From JAQUCI01 sp034932685 (GTDB lineage Bacteria > Bacillota_I > Bacilli_A > Erysipelotrichales > Erysipelotrichaceae), in assembly GCA_034932685.1 (NCBI GenBank), contig JAYFOM010000038.1, forward strand, positions 1-31,003: DNA of 31,003 nt, given 5' to 3'. Of this stretch, positions 7,693 through 17,400 are shown in pieces. The notes beneath the pieces are model-generated. The model made no database searches. It saw only the letters and a list, made by a program, of their open reading frames with translations, and was not told where the DNA came from. The translations under genes and the position numbers were made by a program. The number at the start of each line of letters is the position of its first letter. Within the stretch, counting starts at the first letter, position 1.

Positions 7693-10600
7693 TTATTTAA
7701 AAAGCATATTTTTATTTATCACATCAAAAGTGAAAGATTGTTCATCTAACTTCTTGATTGTTTCATTATTACTAATTTGATAACTTACTTTTGCTTTTTC
7801 AAATCTTGTGATTGTAGCAGTGACATCAGCGACATACGGTAGTTTTTGCACATCTATTGTTGCTAGTCGTTGACGATATTCTGTCATTTCGATCACCGGC
7901 AAACTATCTAAACAAGATGTTAAAGCAATAAAATTTGGATTGTAAATGTGATAGTTGGTAATATCACTGTACATTAGTTTCATGATAGCTTCAGCACACT
8001 TATCAACAGGTGTTAATTCAAGCATTAGATCAGCTAAGATGACAGGAATACCATTGATAGCTTTTAAGCCTTGCATTACCCGATAGATTTCATTATTATT
8101 TGGATCAAATTGAAATACACCATCATTTTGACGATTGATTAAATGACCAACTCGATATACATGAGCTTTTAGACCTTCATCAATCTTTTGATATACAGCA
8201 GCTTCAGCTAAAAACTTACTCTTAATATAGATATTATCCATCCAGTTTTGACCCACATCAAAACAATGTTCATCAAAATTGGTAATATTTAATTCGTTAT
8301 TTACTATGGCATCACCACTAATGCCAGTTGTTGATATCTGATGGAAGCTCATCTCATTTGCGTGCGCTAATGCCAGCAGATTTTCGGTACCAATATGATT
8401 TACTTTTAAGATCTTAGCTTGATCACCAAAATGATTAACATTAGCAGCGCAATTGATGATCTCACCAATATTAGTGGCCAAGTGATAATACATTGCTTCA
8501 TTTAATCCAAACATTGGTAAAGTAATATCTCCAACAATCAAAATTATCTTACTTTTATTTTCCTGGTACCAAGTAGCAGTAAAATAGTATGAGATAATTT
8601 GTTCAAACTTAACTTTGTCACGAATTAAACAATATATCATCCGATCCTGCTTACATAATTCATATAGTAAGTGACTTCCAAGAAAACCAGTAGCGCCTGT
8701 TAGTAAGACTTTGTTATGAAAACTTAGTTTTTTACTGGTGGGTACATAGTGACGATGTTTGTTTGCTTGTTGCTCACTAGCAATTGGTTTAGTACCATTT
8801 AGTAATTGTAATTGTTTTGTCAAAGTAGGATTATCATAAAAATCCTTCATTGTCATTTGTTGTTGCATTTCATAGTAACCGTTTATTAGTAACAAGGCCT
8901 TTAATGAAGTTCCGCCCTGTTCGAAAAAGGATAGATCATCATTGATATCATTTTTATTTAAAACATCTTGCCAAAGTAACTTTATTTGATCATAAAGACT
9001 ATCTTGAGTCGTACATGTTACCGAAGTGTTTTCTTGCTTTAGTTTATTAACATCACTTTTACCACTAGCTGTTAATGGTATCATCTTCACCAAAGAAATT
9101 TTGGATGGCACCATATATGGTGGCAAACTGGTTTTAAGGTAAGAACGAACTTCATCTTCTGTTAGATCACTGACAAGATAAGCATGTAAATATGAAACCA
9201 TATCATTTTCGATAATGGGAATGATTAAAGCATCATTGATTATTTCATGGTGTAAAAGGATCTCTTTTATCTCATTAATTTCAATTCGATGACCATCAAG
9301 TTTAATTTGTGAGTCAATGCGTGATATGAAAACAATATCGCCATTAAGGTCAATATACCCATAATCACCAGTCTTATACATACGCTCTTCTTTATCGATA
9401 ATATCGCTAACAAAAACACTAGCGGTAGCGTCTTCTTGATTAACATAACCTTTAGCCAAACATTCACCGGCTAAATATAGTTCACCAGCTTTTAAAGGGG
9501 GCAATAATTTACGTTTATCATCAAGAACATAAACACGACAATTTCTAAGTGGTTTGCCTATAGTAACACTATCAGCGTGCTTTAAGTTAACATAGCTAAC
9601 ATATACTGCTGCTTCGGTTGGACCATAGAAGTTTAGAATGTTGATATTTCCGCTTTGTTTTAAACGATTTAAAAGATTAACACTTAATGCTTCACCAACT
9701 AATATCATTGATCTAACATTACTTAATGCTTCATAAAAGGTACTGTTGTTTACACATAACTGACATCTTGATGGGGTATATTGCACAAGATCAATGTTAT
9801 ATTTTGTGATAAGATCAGCCATTTGCCAAGGATACATCATTTCTGTTTCGTCTGCCATAACAACGGTTTTACCGTAAGCTAAAGCAAGTAAACTCTCTGT
9901 GATAAAAACATCAAACACCGGATTGGTTGAACATAATACGGTCTTGACATCATCAAATACAAAACCAAGTGCTTGATATAGATTTGCGAGGGCTTTAAAC
10001 GGTAGTTCCACACCTTTGGGTTTACCAGTTGAGCCAGATGTGAAGAGAATATACATACTATCATTGATTGAACGCTCTATGGTGTTATTAACACTTAGGT
10101 TAATTTGATCATCATAATCAAAGATATTGGTGATTGCTAGTTGACGCTCTTGTAATAGATTGTTTTGTGAAATGATAAGTGAGCAGTTACTCAACAATAG
10201 CATGTGATTCAATCGCTCATCTGGGAAATCCAGATCAAGTGGCACATAACAACAACCAATCCTATTAATCGCAAGCATTGTTATCAATAGTTCAAAACCA
10301 CGTTTAAGGGCGATCGCAATCGTTGATCTTGGTTTGATGTTTTGCTTGAGCAGATTAGCAGCTAAAGAGTCAACACGTTGATATAAAGTAGCGTAAGTTA
10401 TGCTCATATCTTTAAAGATAATAGCTGTTTCATCAGGGATTAGTTTAGCTTGATGTAATATTGTCATATCAAGAGGTTGTTTATGATAAGGATAATATTG
10501 ATAGAAAGGTTTCTCAATCAATTCATAATGAATTTGTTTTGAAACAAGCGGAATTGATGATATTTTTTGATCTTGATAAGCATCTAAACTATTAAGCATT

Positions 10601-13600
10601 AGTTTGTAAGAGTCATGATAATAAGCTATTGTTTCATGTGTAAACTCAGCTTGATCAAAATCATATTGAACTTTATAACCATTTTCAAAACGATATACAT
10701 CAACTACCAATGGCATTTTTAAACTTGGATTGATGGCTGATTGTAAAGTGACAGTTTGATCATCTATCATGAAACCTTCATTAACAAAAGGTCTAAACGA
10801 GAAAATTATGTTATAGAGTTGATTAACACGATTTTCGCGATTTTCATTTAAGTGCGCTAAAATTTGATCTAGTCCAACATCTTGATTAGCCAACAATTCA
10901 ATCATATTTGAAGTGACATTAGCTAAGTAATGATCTAGCTGTTGGTCAAGATCATAATCAATTATCAAAGGTAAGGTGTTGATAAAAACACCAATCATAT
11001 CTTGGGTATGTGGTTTATTGCGACCAGAGGTAACAGTACCAATACATAAATGAGTTTGATCATGATAACGCCCTATTAACAAACCAAAAGTTGCTACTAG
11101 AAGATTAAAGATGGTTGTATCATATTTAGCAGCTAAGTTGGATAATTGATCATTGGTCATATCCAGATTCAACTCTAAGCGACAAGCTTTACTTTCAAGT
11201 CGTTTTGCGTAAGGGTTCTTTAAAAAGGTTAATGGCGTTATAACATCATTAAGGGTTTGTTTCCAATAAGCTAATTGTTGTTTATCAACATTGATCTTGC
11301 TTTGAGCTAATGCATAATCAGGATATGTGATCGTTGGTGCATTAAAAGGTTTGTGATCATAGATAGCTAATAATTTACGTAATAATAGTGGGGTACTAAT
11401 ACCATCCATGATAATATGATGGATATCGATCAATAGATAATATTCTTCTTTGATCAAGGCGTAAGTTACTCTGATCAAAGGTGCTTTGTCAAGATTGAAT
11501 GGTTTAATGAAAGATGCTAATGCTTGATTTAAATCATCGTAACTTACAGTTTCAATTTTAAGCTTGCACTCATTGATCTTAGCTGAAATGGATGTTTTAC
11601 TTAGCACAAATGAAGATCTCAAGACTGGTTCATCTTTGAGTAAGGTATTAAATGCATCATTGAAACGCTTAATATCGATAGGTTTATCAAGCTTGATATA
11701 ACCTGGCATATTATAAGCAGTAGAGTTATCCATGCTTTGTAAAACATATAGGTTATTTTGTATTGTCGTTAACGGATAATGATCGTCATTATTCTTTTCA
11801 TAAGTGATTGGGGCTTTTAAAGATACTTCATCACCAAGATGCTCAGCAATGGCTTTGATTGTTTTTAAAGTATATAAGTCAATTATTGAAAGATTAAATG
11901 ATAATTCGTTATTGATATCACTTAAGAGTTCAATTGCTTTTAAAGAATCACCACCACTTAAGAAATAATCACCGATAATAGTAAAATCATCTTTTTTCAA
12001 ATTACTTTTAAATAGGGATAATAATCTATTTTCAAGTTGTGATGTTGGAGCAACCTCAGCATAAGTAATATTGGGTCTAATAAGACGTTGTTGATCGACT
12101 TTCCCATTAGCGCTTAAAGGTAGTTCATCAATCTTGATGAAATAATGAGGTAACATATAATAAGGTAAATAAGCGGCTAAGAAAGTACGTAACATGCTAT
12201 CTTTGATAGTTTCTGAGGCAACATAATAAGCGATGATGACCTCAACACCATTGATCATATCAATTATGGCTGTAGCCTCATTTATCATTTGATGAGCTTG
12301 TAATCTAGTTGCTATCTCTTGTAATTCAATACGATATCCATGGAGCTTTATTTGATCATCAGATCTACCAACAATGACCAAGTCGCCTTCCTTATTCCAG
12401 AAACCAAGATCTTTACTTCGATACATAAGTTCATTAGGCTCAAATTGGTTATTGATGAATACTTCATCTGTTTGTTCGGGATTGTTTTGGTAACCATCGG
12501 CTAAACATACACCAGCTATGAATATCTCACCCACAGCATTGATAGGAAGTGGTAACAGATGGTCATCTAAAACATATAAGCGACAGCCAACCATGGGTTT
12601 ACCAACCGAGATAAAACGGGCATTATTCAACTCTTTATAACTGACACCAATCGTTGCTTCACTTGGACCGTATTGATTAATGATCTTAGCATTACTAAAC
12701 TGCTTGATTCTCTGTAATAGTTCAGATGGAAATATTTCACCACCACATATTATTGTTTCCATACGAGCTAATGTTTGACAAAAAGTGCGATTTTGCATAA
12801 ATGCGCTAAGTCGCGAAGGGGTCATCGCTAAAAAACCAACAGCGTGATCATTGATCAAAGCAGTTAGATAATTAGGATCATTGACTTTGTCATCATCAGC
12901 TAAGACAATTGTCTGTTTGTTTAATAAAGATACGATACTTTCTAAGATAAAGGCATCAAATCCAATATTACATAATGATAATACGGCTTGATGGCCATAT
13001 AAGTTTGAAGAGCATCTCGCAAAATTCAATAAACTAAGTTCTTTTACTCTAACTCCTTTTGGTTTACCACTGGTTCCAGAAGTATAAACGATATAAGATA
13101 CTTGATTTAAGTCTGATTTAATTAAATCTGTTATCAAGCAGCCACTTAATTTATTTGGAAAAGCTTTTATCTCAACGCTTAATGAAAGTGCTTGGTTGCT
13201 TATTATAAGTTTCACATCAGCGTCTTTGATAATTTCTTCAATGCGATTAACTGGCGTATTTGAATCGATTAGTATCCATGGTCGATTGACAAGAATACAA
13301 GCTACCATCGCAATTATTAGGTCATGACTACGAGGTAATATCAACATGATTGGTTTATCGTCTTGATCAAAACATGAAGTTAGTTCATTGGCATAACACA
13401 ACAGGCGTTGATAGCTTAGTCGTTGTCCTTGATGGATTAAAGCAATTTTTTGAGGATTGTTTTTAGCGATGTCAAATAAAAGTTCTTTCATTGATGTGAA
13501 ATTGCGGTATCGCTGATCTTGTTGATTGTTATGATATAATACTTGATTTTCAATCTTATCGCTTAAAAATGCCAATGTCCAAATTGGTTTATCTTGATTT

Positions 13601-14865
13601 GTTAGAGCATCTTGAATGATGGTCATCAACATTTCGTGCAAATCAATTATTTCCTGTTGACTGAATATTTGCACTAAATAATCATAGTCAATGGTATAAC
13701 GTTGTTGATCCATGCGATTACTGACATGAATTAAAAGATGTTGTCCTTGATAACCACTGTAATTCCATCTACCATCAAAATATACTTGAGTGCTTTCAAC
13801 CTGATAAGCAAGACTGCTTTGATAAGATAAAACAATGTAAAATAGTTCACGATGTTCACTATTTGCTTGTTTAGCTAACTGATAAATATCGCTGTAAGGG
13901 AATTTTTGATTTTTAAGTAGATTAAGCCATTCTATCATCAAATATTGATTGAATTCATTTATATTCCAGTTCTCATCGATACGGGCATAAAAAGGAAGTG
14001 TGGAAACAAACATTCCACTGGTGTTTTTATCTGAATAATCACTTCTATTTAAGATAGGAACACCAATTGTGAACTGATCGATGTTTCTGGCTCGCTTTAA
14101 CCAAATAGCTAAAGCCATATAGAATAGTGAGAAGGGGGATATTCTTTCCTTTAAGCAGTATTGATAAACTAAATGATTTTGTTTTTCACTTAAGCTAAAA
14201 GTTTGTCGTTTACCAATGTAAGTCAATGATGCGCTATTACATTCTTTTACGCTTTGTGCCAAAGGCATTTTCTGAGTAATATCTGTCCAATATTGTTGGT
14301 TTCTTTGATATGCCTTGCTTTCTAAGTATTGTTTTTCTTTTTCAATATGTTGTTGATAGCTGAATATGATTGGATCAATCATTTCTTCCTCATGAACATG
14401 CTTTAAGTACATTTCAGCAATTCTATTACATAGTAAAACTTGAGTATAACCATCCGAGATCAAATGATGGGTCTTGATCAAAACACCACCCTGCATTTCT
14501 TCAGTCTTGTATAGGTAAAACTGATACATGTCAGTATCATAAAGTGGCATAAGCTCACGACTGATCGTACTTGTCCATTGATCGATACCTTCTTGATTGG
14601 TTAGTGAGAAATCAAAAATTGGAAATATATGCGATTGATAAGGATGTATATATTGAAGCACTGGTTCTTGATCGCTAAACCGTGTTCTTAAGCTATCATC
14701 AAGTTCTAATATTTGATTAATTATATTCTGTAACAAACTAAAATCAACACGACCGCGAATGTTTAGTGTCGTGCAAATATTATTGATTGGAGTATTGTTA
14801 AATTTAAGCTCTTGATTGAAGATATTCCGCTGACTGATCGAAAGCGGGAAATATGATTGACTCAT
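7693..14865 (-). CDS. Two-module NRPS, C-A-T-C-A-T-R, with terminal thioester reductase
   Basis: This is a 2390-residue assembly line. C1 has HHLISDG at 133-139. A1 has YTSGTSGKPKG at 594-604, YGPSEAT near 732 and its A10 lysine in SANGK. T1 has GGDSL with Ser974. C2 has HHIIMDG at 1149-1155. A2 has FTSGSTGKPKG at 1608-1618, YGPTE near 1747 and SGK at the A10 site. T2 has GGTSL with Ser1987. The reductase has TGATGFLG at 2056-2063, Thr2179 and Tyr2213-x3-Lys2217. All catalytic motifs are present. There is no epimerase, methyltransferase or thioesterase. By family knowledge this builds a dipeptide acylated at the N-terminus by C1 and releases it with NAD(P)H as an aldehyde. My by-eye specificity codes are DALAIGQIGK (A1) and DVTQIVFVYK (A2); I do not recognise either. 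The ribosome site is weak (AGAAGATGG about 12 bases ahead of ATG). Confidence 0.95.
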   Translation of the reverse strand: MSQSYFPLSISQRNIFNQELKFNNTPINNICTTLNIRGRVDFSLLQNIINQILELDDSLRTRFSDQEPVLQYIHPYQSHIFPIFDFSLTNQEGIDQWTSTISRELMPLYDTDMYQFYLYKTEEMQGGVLIKTHHLISDGYTQVLLCNRIAEMYLKHVHEEEMIDPIIFSYQQHIEKEKQYLESKAYQRNQQYWTDITQKMPLAQSVKECNSASLTYIGKRQTFSLSEKQNHLVYQYCLKERISPFSLFYMALAIWLKRARNIDQFTIGVPILNRSDYSDKNTSGMFVSTLPFYARIDENWNINEFNQYLMIEWLNLLKNQKFPYSDIYQLAKQANSEHRELFYIVLSYQSSLAYQVESTQVYFDGRWNYSGYQGQHLLIHVSNRMDQQRYTIDYDYLVQIFSQQEIIDLHEMLMTIIQDALTNQDKPIWTLAFLSDKIENQVLYHNNQQDQRYRNFTSMKELLFDIAKNNPQKIALIHQGQRLSYQRLLCYANELTSCFDQDDKPIMLILPRSHDLIIAMVACILVNRPWILIDSNTPVNRIEEIIKDADVKLIISNQALSLSVEIKAFPNKLSGCLITDLIKSDLNQVSYIVYTSGTSGKPKGVRVKELSLLNFARCSSNLYGHQAVLSLCNIGFDAFILESIVSLLNKQTIVLADDDKVNDPNYLTALINDHAVGFLAMTPSRLSAFMQNRTFCQTLARMETIICGGEIFPSELLQRIKQFSNAKIINQYGPSEATIGVSYKELNNARFISVGKPMVGCRLYVLDDHLLPLPINAVGEIFIAGVCLADGYQNNPEQTDEVFINNQFEPNELMYRSKDLGFWNKEGDLVIVGRSDDQIKLHGYRIELQEIATRLQAHQMINEATAIIDMINGVEVIIAYYVASETIKDSMLRTFLAAYLPYYMLPHYFIKIDELPLSANGKVDQQRLIRPNITYAEVAPTSQLENRLLSLFKSNLKKDDFTIIGDYFLSGGDSLKAIELLSDINNELSFNLSIIDLYTLKTIKAIAEHLGDEVSLKAPITYEKNNDDHYPLTTIQNNLYVLQSMDNSTAYNMPGYIKLDKPIDIKRFNDAFNTLLKDEPVLRSSFVLSKTSISAKINECKLKIETVSYDDLNQALASFIKPFNLDKAPLIRVTYALIKEEYYLLIDIHHIIMDGISTPLLLRKLLAIYDHKPFNAPTITYPDYALAQSKINVDKQQLAYWKQTLNDVITPLTFLKNPYAKRLESKACRLELNLDMTNDQLSNLAAKYDTTIFNLLVATFGLLIGRYHDQTHLCIGTVTSGRNKPHTQDMIGVFINTLPLIIDYDLDQQLDHYLANVTSNMIELLANQDVGLDQILAHLNENRENRVNQLYNIIFSFRPFVNEGFMIDDQTVTLQSAINPSLKMPLVVDVYRFENGYKVQYDFDQAEFTHETIAYYHDSYKLMLNSLDAYQDQKISSIPLVSKQIHYELIEKPFYQYYPYHKQPLDMTILHQAKLIPDETAIIFKDMSITYATLYQRVDSLAANLLKQNIKPRSTIAIALKRGFELLITMLAINRIGCCYVPLDLDFPDERLNHMLLLSNCSLIISQNNLLQERQLAITNIFDYDDQINLSVNNTIERSINDSMYILFTSGSTGKPKGVELPFKALANLYQALGFVFDDVKTVLCSTNPVFDVFITESLLALAYGKTVVMADETEMMYPWQMADLITKYNIDLVQYTPSRCQLCVNNSTFYEALSNVRSMILVGEALSVNLLNRLKQSGNINILNFYGPTEAAVYVSYVNLKHADSVTIGKPLRNCRVYVLDDKRKLLPPLKAGELYLAGECLAKGYVNQEDATASVFVSDIIDKEERMYKTGDYGYIDLNGDIVFISRIDSQIKLDGHRIEINEIKEILLHHEIINDALIIPIIENDMVSYLHAYLVSDLTEDEVRSYLKTSLPPYMVPSKISLVKMIPLTASGKSDVNKLKQENTSVTCTTQDSLYDQIKLLWQDVLNKNDINDDLSFFEQGGTSLKALLLINGYYEMQQQMTMKDFYDNPTLTKQLQLLNGTKPIASEQQANKHRHYVPTSKKLSFHNKVLLTGATGFLGSHLLYELCKQDRMIYCLIRDKVKFEQIISYYFTATWYQENKSKIILIVGDITLPMFGLNEAMYYHLATNIGEIINCAANVNHFGDQAKILKVNHIGTENLLALAHANEMSFHQISTTGISGDAIVNNELNITNFDEHCFDVGQNWMDNIYIKSKFLAEAAVYQKIDEGLKAHVYRVGHLINRQNDGVFQFDPNNNEIYRVMQGLKAINGIPVILADLMLELTPVDKCAEAIMKLMYSDITNYHIYNPNFIALTSCLDSLPVIEMTEYRQRLATIDVQKLPYVADVTATITRFEKAKVSYQISNNETIKKLDEQSFTFDVINKNMLFK

Positions 14866-14926
14866 CGCTGTTGTCCATCTTCTTTCGTTATGTACGATCC
14901 TGCAAATAATACTTTACACAACTTAG

Positions 14927-14955
14927 ATTATACTGTCATTAAGCGATTATTTCAA
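14927..14955 (-). promoter_or_regulatory. Sigma-A-like promoter of the NRPS operon
   Basis: On the minus strand TTGAAA (14950-14955) and a perfect TATAAT (14927-14932) are separated by 17 bases. Transcription would start near 14920, giving a leader of about 55 bases. No operator-like repeat is obvious beside it. Confidence 0.75.
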
Positions 14956-14973
14956 TCAACATTGATGTTCATT

Positions 14974-15828
14974 TTAAATAGCGATAGTCTTTGTTGCTCC
15001 GTATTTATGTGCTAAAGCAACCATCTCTATTAATTGTGAGTCATTAACAGAGGTAGTACCACATTCAGCTAAACCTTCAGCTCTAACTCCAAACGGCCGA
15101 TATTTGATTAGTTTATAATAACATTTATTCTTGATCTTACTAGCGATCTTACTAACTGTATCAATATTTCTTTGAGCATCATGCAATAGAACGGTTCTAA
15201 CTTCATAAAGTTTATCAATACTTAAAAGATAATCTAAGTTAGCTAAAACAATCGTATTATCACTTTTTGTTAAGTATTGATGATAAGCATTATCGTGTGC
15301 TTTGATATCAAGCATCATCTTATCAGTAACATTTAGTAAATTTTGGTGTTTTTTAAAGTCATGAGCACCATTTGTATCAATGAAGGTTGTTAAATCAAGC
15401 GCTTTTACTTCCTTAAACAAAGCGGTTAGAAATGCAATATGATTAGTAGCTTCACCACCACTAACAGTAATACCTTGAATAAAAGGCTTGGCTTTCTTTA
15501 TTTGTTCTAAAAGACTTGCGATATCCATATATTTGATTTTTGGTGATGATAAGTAAGGACAAACTTTAATGCAAGTATCACAACCAATACAGATAGTTTC
15601 ATCCCATATAACCTTATTATCTTTGATTGATAAAGCTTTAACAGGACAAGGTTCAACACATAAGCCGCAATGATTACACATGTTGATAGTTTCAGGGTTG
15701 TGGCAATAAAAACATTTAAATGGACATGACTGGAAAAAGATGGCCATCCGATTACCGGGGCCATCAACATTGGAAAAAGGAATTATTTTATTAATTGGGG
15801 CGATGATATTAGTAGACGCGGCGATCAA
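14974..15828 (-). CDS. yjjW: Glycyl-radical enzyme activating protein, YjjW type (radical SAM)
   Basis: This activase has the radical SAM cluster motif CPFKCFYC (Cys 35, 39, 42 from my start), then two ferredoxin-type sets (Cys 51, 54, 57, 61 and 80, 83, 86, 90) and the SGGEAT motif. It would cleave S-adenosylmethionine and abstract hydrogen from the glycine of the enzyme encoded just upstream. I place the start at a TTG (15826-15828), because GGAGTG lies six bases ahead. This gives 284 residues, close to E. coli YjjW (287), and overlaps the YjjI stop by 20 bases. An open frame extends to an ATG at 15900, but that would add 24 residues buried in the YjjI C-terminus. The conserved sequence begins at FSNVDGPGNR. 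Function of the pair is not established. Confidence 0.88.
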   Translation of the reverse strand: MIAASTNIIAPINKIIPFSNVDGPGNRMAIFFQSCPFKCFYCHNPETINMCNHCGLCVEPCPVKALSIKDNKVIWDETICIGCDTCIKVCPYLSSPKIKYMDIASLLEQIKKAKPFIQGITVSGGEATNHIAFLTALFKEVKALDLTTFIDTNGAHDFKKHQNLLNVTDKMMLDIKAHDNAYHQYLTKSDNTIVLANLDYLLSIDKLYEVRTVLLHDAQRNIDTVSKIASKIKNKCYYKLIKYRPFGVRAEGLAECGTTSVNDSQLIEMVALAHKYGATKTIAI

Positions 15829-17308
15829 GTGAATCACTCCGATCACGTGCTCCCTGTCCAAATACGGAAGCGTTATTGATTGATTGTGCATTAGCATCAA
15901 GTTTTGCTAGTTCACTTCTTTTAACTAAATAGCCAGTAACTCTTACAACATCATTATTGGCGCAGTAACTTGAGAAATAACGCATACCACCATCAATAGC
16001 TCCTTTTATGATATCAAGTAAGCTATTAGGAGTATTTAACCATGTTTCCTCTACCTTGAAGATATCACCAACACCGGTTGGAAAGAAGGGATGAGTTTTT
16101 TGAGCAAGGATGATCTGATCGATCATTTCAGGTTCAAAACCGATAGGACATCTCACACCTGGTGAGTTGTCTTTACCATCACTATCAATACCAACTTGAG
16201 CATGTAAACGATACTTATGATCAAAAGCATCACAATATAAAGCTTGATGTTGATCAACCATTTCACTAAGCTTTTCTAAGATAGTGATACCAAGATTGTT
16301 TGCTTGTTCATCATGACCATATCCTTTATTAAAATCTTTGATACTAAGTAATTTATTAACACACTCAGCTAAGCCAACAACACCAAACATACCAGTGAAA
16401 TTAGCTAACTTAACAAATCCTTCAGTCACTAAGAAATTACTTTTAAAGAAATTACTTTCTTCAACTAAAAATTTAATACGATCATCCATTTCAGTAAGTT
16501 GCAATTGGGTGTAATAAGGCAGAACATTGTTGATAAAATCATCAGTATCCTTAGCTTTTTTAGCAGCTTCAAAAAGTCTTAAACGAGGTAATGTTAAACC
16601 GCCACCGCCAACAGCTAAGCCATTGTAACATGAAGCAACAGCGTATTTCTCGCCCCATTCCTTAACAAACATCCGATGATTCGCAAATGAAGGTTTTGCA
16701 ACCTTTAACATACAGCTTACCGCTTTTATAGCGAAGTCATTGCTAGTTAGTTCAGGATCATACTTTAGGGTAAGATTGGGCATAGCACAGTTCATTTCTT
16801 GGGTTAATTCCAAGATCAACTCACCAGTCAAACTAGCGTTTGGTCCAATATTGGCGTGTACGAAACTATCGGTTAAGGTTCTATCAATATTCAACAAAAA
16901 CAAACGAAGACATTTTTTAGCTTCTTCTTTGTTCATTTTTAAAGTAAATGGTTCAAGTAGTTCATCTAAGCTACCTAAGAAAACAGGAAATGAAGTAATA
17001 GAAGGGACATGACGATACATGATCATTAAAGCATTGCAAGCTTCCCAAAGATCAGTGGGTGGATCAAGTTGTAAGAATGTTGATCCGTTATCGATCAATA
17101 TCTGATAATCTGGAATAATGTAACGTGGACGATAGGGAGCCGCTCCTTCACCTAAATCACATAAAACACCCTCAGCTTTCGCTTTTATAAGCTCTGGGCT
17201 AAGTTTAATAGTATTATCTAAATTCTCGCTATATCTTGCCAGCGCTAATAATTGCTGGTTATATGTTAGCGTTGTATCTTTAATTATATTCAGTACCTGT
17301 TCATGCAT
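15809..17308 (-). CDS. yjjI: Glycyl radical enzyme, YjjI family
   Basis: This protein has 499 residues from the ATG at 17308, which has AGGAGA seven bases ahead. A longer frame to 17371 begins upstream of that site and overlaps the promoter. The C-terminus holds the radical loop RVTGYLV (Gly459), and SCYNG carries the likely thiyl cysteine (Cys227). The length matches YjjI (about 516), which is much shorter than pyruvate formate-lyase (about 760), and the activase of matching type follows. YjjI proteins (formerly DUF3029) have no firmly assigned reaction that I know of, so I do not name a substrate. The presence of an oxygen-sensitive radical enzyme points to growth without oxygen. It is transcribed in the same direction as the NRPS operon 944 bases downstream. 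Confidence 0.88.
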   Translation of the reverse strand: MHEQVLNIIKDTTLTYNQQLLALARYSENLDNTIKLSPELIKAKAEGVLCDLGEGAAPYRPRYIIPDYQILIDNGSTFLQLDPPTDLWEACNALMIMYRHVPSITSFPVFLGSLDELLEPFTLKMNKEEAKKCLRLFLLNIDRTLTDSFVHANIGPNASLTGELILELTQEMNCAMPNLTLKYDPELTSNDFAIKAVSCMLKVAKPSFANHRMFVKEWGEKYAVASCYNGLAVGGGGLTLPRLRLFEAAKKAKDTDDFINNVLPYYTQLQLTEMDDRIKFLVEESNFFKSNFLVTEGFVKLANFTGMFGVVGLAECVNKLLSIKDFNKGYGHDEQANNLGITILEKLSEMVDQHQALYCDAFDHKYRLHAQVGIDSDGKDNSPGVRCPIGFEPEMIDQIILAQKTHPFFPTGVGDIFKVEETWLNTPNSLLDIIKGAIDGGMRYFSSYCANNDVVRVTGYLVKRSELAKLDANAQSINNASVFGQGARDRSDSLDRRVY

Positions 17309-17341
17309 TTTATTTCTCCTATTTATATCTTGATTAAGGTT

Positions 17342-17371
17342 AATATAAGCGATTACATTAATTAAAGTCAA
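17342..17371 (-). promoter_or_regulatory. Probable promoter of yjjI-yjjW
   Basis: TTGACT (17366-17371) and TATATT (17342-17347) on the minus strand are 18 bases apart. The -10 is 34 bases ahead of the chosen ATG. Confidence 0.5.
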
Positions 17372-17400
17372 TGCATATGACTAGTTAAATTTATCACATT

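Noticed and set aside
9267..10064. Two short minus-strand frames inside the NRPS
   Set aside because: They are out-of-frame shadows of the second adenylation domain; sequence is low in plausible protein features and lacks start signals.
15507..15770. Second minus-strand frame inside yjjW
   Set aside because: It overlaps the ferredoxin-like cysteine region of YjjW in another frame; no independent start site.
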